Part shown: in pieces, positions 1 through 6,352 of the stretch
Position numbering within the stretch: the stretch's first letter is position 1
How the letters are laid out: every line of letters starts with the position of its first letter
Assembly (NCBI GenBank): GCA_029780415.1
Contig: JAKOYN010000166.1
Location: 1-7,545, forward strand
Reading direction: 5' to 3'
DNA: 7,545 nucleotides
From: RXIX01 sp003989075
Lineage (GTDB): Bacteria; Pseudomonadota; Gammaproteobacteria; Competibacterales; Competibacteraceae
Made by a program: the position numbers and the translations under genes
The notes under the pieces: model-generated
The model's database searches: none
The model's input: the letters and a program-made list of their open reading frames with translations, nothing else
Told to the model about the DNA's origin: nothing

Positions 1-259
1 AATGAACAAAGCGGCGATTTTGACTTGCCGCGAACTGGCTCTGCGCCCGGTACACGCCGAGCGCCGCAAATCACTCTCCTGAACGCCAAACCCTGGTGGT
101 GAACCTGACACCTGGGCGGGAAAATCGAGTGTCTCAGCCGGCTTGATGGCGCTTCCGCGGTGCGATACTTGGCCTCATGCGGTTAAAACGCCTATCCGTC
201 AAAACCCTGCTGTTTCAGCGGAGCCTTGAGCTTCCCACCTCGACCCGAGAACACCTGCC
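1..259. other. Leader region upstream of the GST-like gene, no gene recognised
   Basis: No convincing gene is seen. A short open frame (2-82, +, 26 codons) begins with ATG at the window edge. It could equally be the tail of an upstream gene, and its product MNKAAILTCRELALR... is not one I recognise. The stretch from about 165 to 259 probably holds the promoter of the following gene, but no strong -35/-10 pair stands out. Confidence 0.4.
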
Positions 260-1414
260 ATGACCGATTCCCAGCAATGCATCACCCTGTGGGGCACGCC
301 GCACTCCCTGTATACCGGCAAGATTCGCTCGTATCTGATCAAGAAAGGCATCAGCTTCCGCGAGCGCATGCCGGCTGAGCCGGCGTTTCAGCAGCGAGTC
401 GTACCGGTGGTTGGTGCCGTGGTAGTACCCATTCTGGAGCTGGCCGATGGCACCATCGTGCAGGATACCAGCGACATGATCGACCATCTGGAGCAAGCCT
501 TTCCCGCACGCCCGATGCTGCCGACCTCGCCGGTTCAGCGGGTAACCGCACTGCTGCTGGACGGCTTTGGTTCCGAGGGCCTGCTGGCCGCCGCCATGCA
601 CTATCGCTGGTCCTACCGCGCCGAGCAGGAACAATTCCTGCGCGCCGAATTCGGCCGCAGCGTGCACGCCGGCAACAACCGTGATGAGCGTCTGGCTGCA
701 GGCGCGCAGATGATGAGCTACTTCAATTCCTTTCTGCCTTTCCTCGGTGTGACTCCGCAAAGCATCCCGGCACATGAGGCCGCCTATGAGGCGCTGCTGG
801 ATGCGCTGGACATTCACTTTCTCAGCCATCCGTACCTGCTCGGTGGTCACCCGAGCATTGCCGACTTCGGCTTTATGGCCCCGCTGTTTGCTCACCTCGG
901 CCGCGACCCCTACCCGTCCGCGCTGATGAAAAATCGTGCACCGAATGTCTTCCGCTGGACCGAACGCATGAACCTTGCCGGTATCGGCGATGTCGAGTTT
1001 CCCGACCGTGCTGAAGCCTGGCTGCCCGACGATGCGCTTCCGGCCACCCTGGAGCCGGTTCTGGCGCTGCTGTTCAAGGACTGGGGCACTCTGCTGGCGG
1101 CGGATGCCGGGGCATTCAATGCCTGGAGCCAGGGACTGCCTGCAGGCACTCCGACGCATATAGCCCAGGAGCGCAAGATTCATCCCACCGTCGGCATGGT
1201 CGAGTATCAGTGGCGTGGCTGCAAAATCCAGCGCGCCAGTGCGCCACACGGTCTGTGGCTGTTCGCCAAAGCCCAGGCAGCGGCCAACGGTCTGTCCGGT
1301 GCGGCGCAGCAGCGTGTAGCCGAACTGCTCAAGCGTACCGGCGGTGAGCCGGTCATGGCCTTGCAGCTGGCCCGGCAGATGAAGCGGGAGAACTACAACC
1401 TCGTCCTGCAATAG
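260..1414 (+). CDS. Glutathione S-transferase family protein with long C-terminal extension
   Basis: This 384-residue cytosolic protein has no signal peptide. Residues 7-80 look like the thioredoxin-fold GST N-terminal domain: strand ITLWGTPHS, a candidate Ser16/Tyr18 before the first helix, the cis-proline segment VVVPIL (Pro57) and the glutathione-contacting turn QDTSDMI (Asp69-Thr70). The all-helical C-terminal domain follows to about residue 235 and carries the N-capping box motif SIADF (Ser199 to Asp202). Residues ~240-384 extend beyond the usual ~200-230 residues of a GST; I do not recognise a domain there. The ATG at 260 is preceded by a weak GAGAA at 9 bases. Substrate and catalytic activity cannot be told from sequence. 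The gene stands alone and is convergent with the agmatinase operon, with repeats between them. A 407-codon antisense frame overlaps it and is judged a shadow, because only the plus frame gives recognisable fold motifs. Confidence 0.85.
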   Translation: MTDSQQCITLWGTPHSLYTGKIRSYLIKKGISFRERMPAEPAFQQRVVPVVGAVVVPILELADGTIVQDTSDMIDHLEQAFPARPMLPTSPVQRVTALLLDGFGSEGLLAAAMHYRWSYRAEQEQFLRAEFGRSVHAGNNRDERLAAGAQMMSYFNSFLPFLGVTPQSIPAHEAAYEALLDALDIHFLSHPYLLGGHPSIADFGFMAPLFAHLGRDPYPSALMKNRAPNVFRWTERMNLAGIGDVEFPDRAEAWLPDDALPATLEPVLALLFKDWGTLLAADAGAFNAWSQGLPAGTPTHIAQERKIHPTVGMVEYQWRGCKIQRASAPHGLWLFAKAQAAANGLSGAAQQRVAELLKRTGGEPVMALQLARQMKRENYNLVLQ

Positions 1415-1678
1415 CCTTGCAGCCAGCCGGGCAATCACAAACCTGCGTCATGCAGGAGGATATTGCGCCAGGCGCTGGCCACAGCGGGTATCTGAGTAAC
1501 CCCCGGCACTTCAAGGGGTCAGCGGAACGCCTGCATGCTATGTTCGCGCACTGGCCGGGGCCAGTTGAATGTTGCGGGCAGCGCGCGTGGAGGGTGGCCT
1601 CGGCGCGTAGCGACAGCCCGCCAAGGCCAACTTCCCTGTACCGGCTTACTGCCCATCCTGCATCCACGAATTACCGCG
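1415..1678. other. Convergent intergenic spacer without recognised gene
   Basis: This 264-base spacer lies between the GST-like stop and the first hairpin repeat. It contains small inverted repeats: CCTGC/GCAGG at 1442-1456 (5-bp stem, 5-base loop), GCCAG/CTGGC near 1467-1479, and ACTGGCC/GGCCAGT at 1550-1565 with only two bases between the arms. None is followed by a T run, so none is a clear intrinsic terminator. Open frames here (minus 1353-1667, plus 1417-1692) have arginine-, cysteine- and proline-rich products with no family resemblance and are not called as genes. Confidence 0.5.
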
Positions 1679-1766
1679 GTAGGTTGGGTTGAGCCACGCG
1701 AAGCCCAACAGGTATCAATGCACCGCTTTGTCGGGCTTCGCCGCAAGGCGGCTCAACCCAACCTAC
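1679..1766. repeat. 88-bp hairpin intergenic repeat, copy 1
   Basis: The ends form a perfect 17-bp inverted repeat, GTAGGTTGGGTTGAGCC (1679-1695) against its complement at 1750-1766. Inside is a second 9-bp stem, GCGAAGCCC (1698-1706) with GGGCTTCGC (1733-1741), so the whole element can fold into one long hairpin with an asymmetric internal loop. GTAGGTTGGG...CCCAACCTAC elements are, from memory, common between genes in Pseudomonas. It lies between convergent genes and could stop transcription from both sides. It encodes no transposase. Confidence 0.85.
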
Positions 1767-1810
1767 AAAACGGACTTATTGACTCGGCATCATGCATCCA
1801 TGAATTACCG

Positions 1811-1898
1811 GTAGGTTGGGTTGAGCCACGCGAAGCCCAACAGGGGTCTATGCACCGCTTTGTCGGGCTTCGCCGCGGGGCGGCACAACCCAACCTAC
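1811..1898. repeat. 88-bp hairpin intergenic repeat, copy 2
   Basis: Same length as the copy at 1679-1766 and in the same orientation, with 6 differences by my count, three in the loop and three in the right arm. The outer arms still pair except for one mismatch (GGCA in place of GGCT at the right arm). The 17 bases just upstream (1794-1810, GCATCCATGAATTACCG) are also shared with 1660-1676, with one change, so the repeated unit is wider than the hairpin. The element begins 50 bp past the agmatinase stop and could act as its terminator or mRNA 3' end stabiliser. Confidence 0.85.
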
Positions 1899-1948
1899 GA
1901 CTGCGAGAATGTATCGAGCAGCTGCTTGGTCTGCTGGAGTGTACGTGC

Positions 1949-2917
1949 TCAGCTCTCCTTGAGCTTGTGCCGCGCGGCGTACAGGCAGACCAGTTCCATC
2001 GCGACATACGAGGCCGCCAGCGCAGTGACTTCGGCGTGATCGTAAGGTGGCGAGACTTCCACCACATCCATGCCGATCAGGTTGATTCCGCGCAGGCCAC
2101 GCAGGATTTCCAGCGCCTGATGACTGCTCAGACCACCGGGGACCGGTGTACCGGTACCCGGGGCGAAGGACGGGTCGAGGCAGTCGATATCGAAGGTCAG
2201 GTACACCGGGTTGTCACCGACCCGCGCGCGGATCTGCGCGGCAATCTGCTCCGGTGTGCTGCGGTGCACCTGCCTTGCATCCAGCACCTGAAAGCCCATC
2301 ACGTCATCATTGGTGGTGCGCAGACCAATCTGTACCGAACGCGCCGGATCAACCAGGCCCTGCTTGGCGGCGTAATAGAACATGGTGCCGTGGTTGATGC
2401 CCTGAGTGCCTTCGTCGGTATCCGGCCAAGTGTCGCTGTGCGCATCGAAGTGCACCAGCGACAGGCTGCCGTGCTTCTTCGCGTGGGCCTTGAGCAGCGG
2501 GTAGCTGATGAAGTGGTCACCGCCCAGCGTGAGCATGGCGCAGCCAGCGTCCAGAATCCTGTCGGCATGGGCTTCGATGGCGGCCGGTGTGTGCTGCGGC
2601 TGCGAATGGTCGAAATCGCAGTCGCCGTAGTCGATGGTCGCCAGCAGATCGAACGGATCAAACTCCCACGGCCAGTGCCGTTCCCAGGCACTGGTGATGG
2701 AGGCGGCACGCACTGCCCGCGGGCCGAAGCGGGTGCCGGGGCGATTGGTAGTGGCCGTATCAAAAGGCACGCCGCTGACCACCAGATCAACACCGTTCAG
2801 ATCGCGGCTATAGCGGCGACGCATGAAGCTGGTGACGCCGGCATAGGTCGGTTCGGAAAAGGTGCCGTACAGGCTGTCGCGGGTGATGGCCAGGTCATTG
2901 CCTTTGAATGCTTCCAC
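1949..2917 (-). CDS. speB: Agmatinase (agmatine ureohydrolase)
   Basis: This cytosolic binuclear-manganese enzyme of the ureohydrolase (arginase/agmatinase) family splits agmatine into putrescine and urea. From the GTG start it has 322 residues, close to the ~306 of E. coli SpeB. Metal-ligand motifs are all present: GGDH at 132-135, DAHSD at 158-162, DIDCLDP at 243-249, and the active-site region HG at 176-177 and E287 in VVEVSP. Stretches such as HFDAHSDT, INHGTMFY, VYLTFDIDCLDP and APGTGTPV are very SpeB-like, so I prefer agmatinase over guanidinobutyrase or proclavaminate amidinohydrolase. The start is GTG at 2917, because a strong TAAGGAG sits 6 bases upstream; the longer frame to 3067 would run into the upstream gene and adds a 50-residue non-family leader. 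It is the second gene of an operon with the polyamine-binding protein. Confidence 0.93.
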   Translation of the reverse strand: MEAFKGNDLAITRDSLYGTFSEPTYAGVTSFMRRRYSRDLNGVDLVVSGVPFDTATTNRPGTRFGPRAVRAASITSAWERHWPWEFDPFDLLATIDYGDCDFDHSQPQHTPAAIEAHADRILDAGCAMLTLGGDHFISYPLLKAHAKKHGSLSLVHFDAHSDTWPDTDEGTQGINHGTMFYYAAKQGLVDPARSVQIGLRTTNDDVMGFQVLDARQVHRSTPEQIAAQIRARVGDNPVYLTFDIDCLDPSFAPGTGTPVPGGLSSHQALEILRGLRGINLIGMDVVEVSPPYDHAEVTALAASYVAMELVCLYAARHKLKES

Positions 2918-2923
2918 GATCGG

Positions 2924-2930
2924 CTCCTTA
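2924..2930 (-). promoter_or_regulatory. Strong ribosome binding site that fixes the speB GTG start
   Basis: Read on the minus strand, TAAGGAG lies 6 bases before GTG at 2917. Its TAA is itself the stop codon of the upstream binding-protein gene (2928-2930), so termination of one gene and initiation of the next are physically coupled. Confidence 0.85.
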
Positions 2931-4007
2931 TAACTGGGTACGGAAGGTGGTCCAGAGGCGTGTGCGCTCGCGCTGTTCACGCAAGCTCTGCAACTGCTCG
3001 CTGAACAATTTGCTGCGGACTGCCTGTGGCGGGTAGACATCCGGATCGCTTTTGATCGCCGGATCAATCAGATCGGTGCCAGCCTGATTGGCGTTGGCAA
3101 AATAGATGGTGTTGGTCAGTTCAGCGATCACTTCCGGCCTCAGCATGAAATCAATGAAGCTGCGCGCCGCTTGAGGATGCGGTGCATCCACCGGAATGGC
3201 CATGGTGTCGAACCAGATCAGTGTGCCTTCACGCGGTATACGGTAAACCACCTCGAAAGGTTGATTATTCTCTGCCGCCTGAGCCGCCGCCATGCCGGCA
3301 TCGCCGTTGTAGGTCAGCGCCAGGCAGATTTCGCCCTTGGCCAGGTCGTCGATATGGCGGCTGGTGCCCACGTAACGAACGTTTGGCTGCAGCTTTGCCA
3401 ACAGCGCCTGCACTTCCTGCAGATCGGATTTATCCGTGCTGTAGGGATCATGGCCCAGGTAGTGCAGGGCAATGCTGATAACTTCCTGCGGCGAGTCCAG
3501 CACGGCAATCCCGCAATCCTTGAGCTGGTTGGCGTATTCCGGCTTGAACAGCAGATCGAGGCTGTTCAGCGGCGCATCGGGGATACGCTGCTGCACCGCC
3601 TGCAGATTCAGACCAAGGCCAACGGTGCCCCAAGTGTAGGGCACGCCATAGCGGTTACCCGGATCACTGACGGCCAGTTTGGCGAGCAACTCGGGATCCA
3701 GGTTGGCGTAGTGCGGCAACTGGTCGTGCGGCACTTCCTGCACGGCCTTCGCCTTGATCGCCCGGGCCAGCACACTGGATGACGGAAACACCAGGTCATA
3801 GCCACTGCCACCGGTCAACAACTTGCTTTCCAGCACTTCCGGAGAGTCGAAGGTGTCGAGTTTGATTGCGATACCGGTCTGGTCCTTGAACTGTTGCAGG
3901 CCCTCCTCGGGGAGATAGGCCGCCCAGTTGTAGATATTCAGGATTTTCTCTTCGGCCAGTGCCGGCAGGCATAGACCGAGCAGCAACAAAGCAATCAGCG
4001 AGCGCAT
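2928..4007 (-). CDS. Periplasmic polyamine-binding protein, PotF/SpuD/SpuE family
   Basis: This 359-residue ABC-transporter solute receptor is exported by a clear Sec signal peptide (residues 1-18, MRSLIALLLLGLCLPALA, cut before EE). Its sequence follows PotF throughout: NIYNWAAYLPE, GYDLVFPSSS, a TWGTVGLGLN hinge segment, CGIAVLDSPQEV, IDDLAKGEICLAL, YFANANQA, and DVYPPQAVRSKLF. Cys165 and Cys228 sit where PotF has its disulfide. Pocket positions by analogy: W28 kept, E175 kept, D236 and D267 kept (the acids that hold the amine groups), but the PotF W244 position is Tyr233, and the PotF F276 position is Trp265, as in spermidine-binding SpuE. Ser38-Asp39 of PotF are Ala-Ala here. A ligand other than putrescine (spermidine or agmatine) is therefore possible. 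No permease or ATPase lies in the window. It is the first gene of the operon with speB; the ATG at 4007 follows AGAGAG. Confidence 0.9.
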   Translation of the reverse strand: MRSLIALLLLGLCLPALAEEKILNIYNWAAYLPEEGLQQFKDQTGIAIKLDTFDSPEVLESKLLTGGSGYDLVFPSSSVLARAIKAKAVQEVPHDQLPHYANLDPELLAKLAVSDPGNRYGVPYTWGTVGLGLNLQAVQQRIPDAPLNSLDLLFKPEYANQLKDCGIAVLDSPQEVISIALHYLGHDPYSTDKSDLQEVQALLAKLQPNVRYVGTSRHIDDLAKGEICLALTYNGDAGMAAAQAAENNQPFEVVYRIPREGTLIWFDTMAIPVDAPHPQAARSFIDFMLRPEVIAELTNTIYFANANQAGTDLIDPAIKSDPDVYPPQAVRSKLFSEQLQSLREQRERTRLWTTFRTQL

Positions 4008-4118
4008 GGGGTGATCTCTCTTGAATAAACGACGCAGTCACAGTGCCGGGTAAATTGCTTTAAATAAATATGAAGCATGCTACTTTGACATTCATTCTTA
4101 TCAATGTTTGGAATCAGC
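4008..4118. promoter_or_regulatory. Divergent control region between binding-protein gene and LysR gene
   Basis: This AT-rich 111-bp spacer probably holds both promoters. For the leftward operon a weak pair is visible on the minus strand: TTGATA (4098-4103), 16 bp, TAGCAT (4076-4081). The 8-bp palindrome AGCATGCT occurs twice, at 4074-4081 and 4116-4123, with starts 42 bp apart, about four helical turns. The second copy covers the LysR start codon. A dimeric regulator binding both sites would fit autoregulation and operon control, but this is inferred. Confidence 0.4.
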
Positions 4119-4856
4119 ATGCTTAGCCAACTGCGCGATCTCGACCTGCAACTGCTGCGCCTGTTTGTCACGGTTGCCGAGTGTGGTGGCTTCAGTGCGG
4201 CCCAGGGGCAACTCGGCATCGGCCAGTCGACCATAAGCACACAGATGGCCAAACTGGAAACGCGCCTGGGTTTTCGCTTGTGCGAGCGTGGCAAAGCCGG
4301 TTTCCGGCTGACCACCAAGGGCGAGCAGGTGCTGCAGGCCACCTATCGGCTATTGCAAGCCATCGACATCTTCAAAGACGAAGCCCAGGGCATGGCTGAC
4401 AAGCTGCTTGGTGAGTTACACATTGGTTTGTCCGAAGCCCTGGATACGCAGGTGCTGGAGCGTATCGGCGCTGCCATCGGACGCTTTCGCCGGCGCAATC
4501 AGGCAGTGCGTATCGAGCTGATCAGCGCCGTGCCGGCCGAACTTGAACGGCGGCTGCTGCAGGATCAGCTGCAATTGGCGATTGGTTACTTTTCCGGCAA
4601 CCAGTCAGCGCTCGATCACCAGCCACTGTTCAGCGAGCAACAAGTGCTCTATTGCAGCAGCGAGCATCCGCTGTTTGGTCGCAGCAGTATCAGCCGTGAA
4701 GATCTGGCCAACTGCGATCTGGTCTACCATCCGTATCGCTTCATCACCGACACCCAGCCGCTGCAGACCCGCCACAGTAGCGGTCATAGTGAACAGGTCG
4801 AGGGTTGCCTGGCACTGATTCTGTCTTCAGGTCGGCCAGCAGGTCGGCGCGGCTGA
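4119..4856 (+). CDS. LysR-family transcriptional regulator, 3'-truncated at block junction
   Basis: The N-terminus is a classical LysR winged helix-turn-helix: LRDLDLQLLRLFVTVAECGGFSAAQGQLGIGQSTIS..., then the dimerisation helix and the first part of the effector-binding domain (IGYFSGNQ..., YHPYRF). I choose ATG 4119 because GGA lies six bases upstream; ATG 4104 (five codons longer, MFGIS) has no visible Shine-Dalgarno. Family wording continues to about residue 236 (EQVEGCLALILS, normally followed by a G-R-x-[IL]-G-[FY]-L-P-like stretch). After base ~4826 the frame reads SGRPAGRRG and stops at 4856, in DNA that belongs to the antisense MmcB-like gene. The product is 245 residues against ~290-300 for the family, so about 55-60 residues of the effector domain are lost. 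Divergence from the polyamine operon suggests it regulates that operon; as written the protein is probably non-functional. Confidence 0.8.
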   Translation: MLSQLRDLDLQLLRLFVTVAECGGFSAAQGQLGIGQSTISTQMAKLETRLGFRLCERGKAGFRLTTKGEQVLQATYRLLQAIDIFKDEAQGMADKLLGELHIGLSEALDTQVLERIGAAIGRFRRRNQAVRIELISAVPAELERRLLQDQLQLAIGYFSGNQSALDHQPLFSEQQVLYCSSEHPLFGRSSISREDLANCDLVYHPYRFITDTQPLQTRHSSGHSEQVEGCLALILSSGRPAGRRG

Positions 4857-5379
4857 CCTTGATCTCGTGCACCACCGGGTCCAGGTAGGCATCGACGCTG
4901 GTCAGACTCACGGAGAACAGGTCCGGGCAGGCCATGTGCCAGCGCACGGCAGGCGTTGCCGCGATGTCAGCGTCCTCCACATTCGCTTCCCATTTGATAG
5001 CTGCTTGCGCCCGGTTGGCGGGCGTTGGAGGCTGATTTGGCTCTGAATCCTCCGCCACCGGCAGCGGCACGCGCAGCGCCAGCCCACGCCAGGCGATGCG
5101 GCCTGCGCGCTGCTGGTCGAGCGCGACACGGCGCAACAGCGTCTCGTGCGCCGACAGCGCCGCGCGATGACCCGCCGTTGCGGCGCTCAGGGCGGCAATG
5201 CCGGCGTCGGTCACGCGCAGGGTCTCGCAACCGTCGGGCGTCGTGCGGCGTTCCAGCAAACCCGCCGCCAGCAGCTCGACCTCCAGCACGTCCTGGCACG
5301 GCCAGCCGGCCGAGCGGTACATCTGGCGCAGGCGCTGCAGGTGGCGGCGCGTGATCGGAGACGGCATCGCGTCAGGCAT
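4744..5379 (-). CDS. MmcB-like DNA repair / PD-(D/E)XK nuclease-fold protein, C-terminally truncated
   Basis: Residues ~8-70 (RRHLQRLRQMYRSAGWP...LRVTDAGIAAL) look like a winged-helix domain. Residues ~145-185 carry a PD-(D/E)XK-type core, CPDLFSV (Asp153) followed by VVHEIKVSRADLLADLK (Glu172, Lys174), which is the signature of MmcB-like proteins. MmcB in Caulobacter is linked to DNA damage repair; the biochemical activity here is unknown. Homology ends at Lys185 (base 4825). The remaining residues to the stop at 4744 are antisense to the LysR gene across the junction, so the usual KR-x-AY...CWYVL-like end is missing. The start is placed at ATG 5379, overlapping the upstream LysR stop by 8 bp (ATGCCTGA); ATG 5367 is an alternative, and neither has a clear Shine-Dalgarno. 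The overlap suggests co-transcription with that regulator. Residues ~108-127 are a Pro-rich, probably flexible linker. Confidence 0.68.
   Translation of the reverse strand: MPDAMPSPITRRHLQRLRQMYRSAGWPCQDVLEVELLAAGLLERRTTPDGCETLRVTDAGIAALSAATAGHRAALSAHETLLRRVALDQQRAGRIAWRGLALRVPLPVAEDSEPNQPPTPANRAQAAIKWEANVEDADIAATPAVRWHMACPDLFSVSLTSVDAYLDPVVHEIKVSRADLLADLKTESVPGNPRPVHYDRYCGGSAAAGCR
4822..4829. other. Junction between two sequence blocks of different origin
   Basis: LysR homology on the plus strand is plausible through the TCT codon at 4824-4826. MmcB-like homology on the minus strand is plausible through the AAG codon at 4827-4825. Both genes are cut at the same place, with two bases (CT) that could belong to either. 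No insertion sequence, long repeat or target duplication is visible. GC rises across the point: 62% at 4741-4800, 67% at 4841-4900 and 82% by 5701-5760, from hand counts. Confidence 0.75.
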
Positions 5380-6283
5380 GGGGCATTGTGCGGCGCTCAG
5401 GCTCGGGTTCGTGCAGCAGCCAGTCACGCACGGCGCGCACCAGCGGGTCGCCTGCCCGCTGGACGGGGTAGACCAGGTGGAACGGCTGGCCCGGCAGCTC
5501 GGGCCCGAAGGGCTGCACCAGGGTGCCGCTGGCCAGCTCGGCGGTGATCAGCGCGCGCCCCATCAGCGCCACGCCCTGCCCGGCCAGCGCGGCGGTGACG
5601 GTGTGCGTCTCGTCCGAAAACACCGGGCCGGCCGACACGTCAAGCCCCGGCACACGCGCGCGGCGCTGCCACACAGCCCAATCGACGTCGAGGTCGAACA
5701 CGCCCAGCGGCGCAAAGTGCAGCAGCGGGTGGCGCGGCAGGTCGGCGCGCCGCCGCAGGCCCAGCGCGGGGCTGCAGGCGGGCACGAACACGGTGTCGAA
5801 CAGCTTTTCGGCCACCAGCCCCGGCCACTGGCCGCTGCCGTAGCGCACCGCCACGTCGGCCGTCACGCCATCCAGCGCCTCGGGCCGGTGCGACACATGA
5901 AAGCGCAGGTCCAGCTGCGGGTGGCGCTGGTGCAAGGCCTCGACGCGCGGCAGCAGCCAGCGCGCCACCACGGCCGGCGTGGCCGAGATGGTGACGGCCT
6001 GCCGCGCGGACGGCGCCCGCAGGCGGGCGACGGCCTCGGCCATGGCGTCGAACGAGGCGGTCAGCGCCTGCTGCAGCTCGCGCCCCGGCGCCGTCAGCAC
6101 CAGCTGGCGCGGCGTGCGCACGAACAGCGCGGTGCCCAGCGCTTCCTCCAGCTGGCGCACCTGGTGGCTGATGGCGGTGGGCGTGACCGACAGCTCTTGC
6201 GCCGCCCGCTTGGCGCTGCGGTGCCGGGCGGCGGCTTCAAAGGCGCGCAGCGCCGACAGCGAAGGCAGAACCCGTGCGTTCAT
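5372..6283 (-). CDS. LysR-family transcriptional regulator, GcvA-like
   Basis: This 303-residue full-length LTTR has its winged helix-turn-helix at residues ~5-65: LPSLSALRAFEAAARHRSAKRAAQELSVTPTAISHQVRQLEE..LGTALFVR, ending with the LTAPG turn. The effector-binding domain follows (~90-295), with GcvA-type wording VTISATPAVVARWLLPRV, DVAVRYGSGQWPGL and GQGVALMGRALI. ATG 6283 is chosen; an upstream TTG at 6313 would add ten residues (MAPNGKKNSS) with no family resemblance. GGAAAG lies about 12 bases before the ATG, a loose ribosome binding site. It is divergent from the azoreductase gene across a 124-bp spacer, so it most likely controls that gene, by the usual LTTR arrangement. It overlaps the mmcB-like gene downstream. 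Very high GC at third codon positions matches the right block. Confidence 0.92.
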   Translation of the reverse strand: MNARVLPSLSALRAFEAAARHRSAKRAAQELSVTPTAISHQVRQLEEALGTALFVRTPRQLVLTAPGRELQQALTASFDAMAEAVARLRAPSARQAVTISATPAVVARWLLPRVEALHQRHPQLDLRFHVSHRPEALDGVTADVAVRYGSGQWPGLVAEKLFDTVFVPACSPALGLRRRADLPRHPLLHFAPLGVFDLDVDWAVWQRRARVPGLDVSAGPVFSDETHTVTAALAGQGVALMGRALITAELASGTLVQPFGPELPGQPFHLVYPVQRAGDPLVRAVRDWLLHEPEPERRTMPHA

Positions 6284-6302
6284 GGATGAATTTTTCTTTC
6301 CG

Positions 6303-6314
6303 TTTGGTGCCAAA
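6303..6314. promoter_or_regulatory. Candidate LysR operator, TTTGGTGCCAAA
   Basis: This is a perfect inverted repeat, TTTGG-TG-CCAAA, that also fits the LTTR T-N11-A rule (T 6303, A 6315). It lies 9 bp upstream of the candidate azoR -35 box and 20 bp from the LysR start codon, the expected place for a site that serves both activation of the target and autorepression. It is assigned by position and symmetry only. Confidence 0.5.
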
Positions 6315-6323
6315 AATCATCGT

Positions 6324-6352
6324 TTGTCCGGAAGCAGTGGCGCGCCTAGATT
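6324..6352 (+). promoter_or_regulatory. Candidate sigma-70 promoter of azoR-like gene
   Basis: TTGTCC (6324-6329), a 17-bp spacer and TAGATT (6347-6352) each match 4 of 6 consensus bases. Transcription would start near 6359 and leave a leader of about 50 bases. The leader begins with two copies of CAGC(T)GATTTT (6361-6370 and 6371-6381). The ribosome binding site AAAGGA (6395-6400) sits 7 bases before the ATG. Confidence 0.45.

Noticed and set aside
215..1438. 407-codon minus-strand open frame opposite the GST-like gene
   Set aside because: Product is rich in Arg, Gln, His and Gly with no family motifs; it mirrors the codon pattern of the plus-strand gene, which has clear GST-fold motifs.
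1442..1565. Small inverted repeats as a terminator of the GST-like gene
   Set aside because: Stems are 5-7 bp without T runs; one has only two bases between its arms, too few for a normal hairpin loop.
1679..1898. CRISPR array or tandem satellite
   Set aside because: Only two copies, each a long self-complementary hairpin, with no spacer-like series and no cas genes.
1535..3004. 489-codon plus-strand open frame through the hairpin repeats and opposite speB
   Set aside because: It translates both repeat copies as repeated nonsense (VGWVEPREAQQ) and then the antisense of a certain agmatinase.
2918..3067. Longer speB with a 50-residue N-terminal extension
   Set aside because: The extension lies inside the coding sequence of the binding protein and has no family resemblance, while GTG 2917 has a strong ribosome binding site.
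4084..4106. Fur-box-like or TTGACA promoter reading of TTTGACATTCATTCTTATCA
   Set aside because: Match to the Fur consensus is poor beyond GATAA, and no -10 box lies at a proper distance after TTGACA.
5198..6289. 363-codon plus-strand frame opposite the GcvA-like LysR
   Set aside because: Typical high-GC antisense shadow with Arg/His/Gln-rich product; the minus strand has a full LysR protein.
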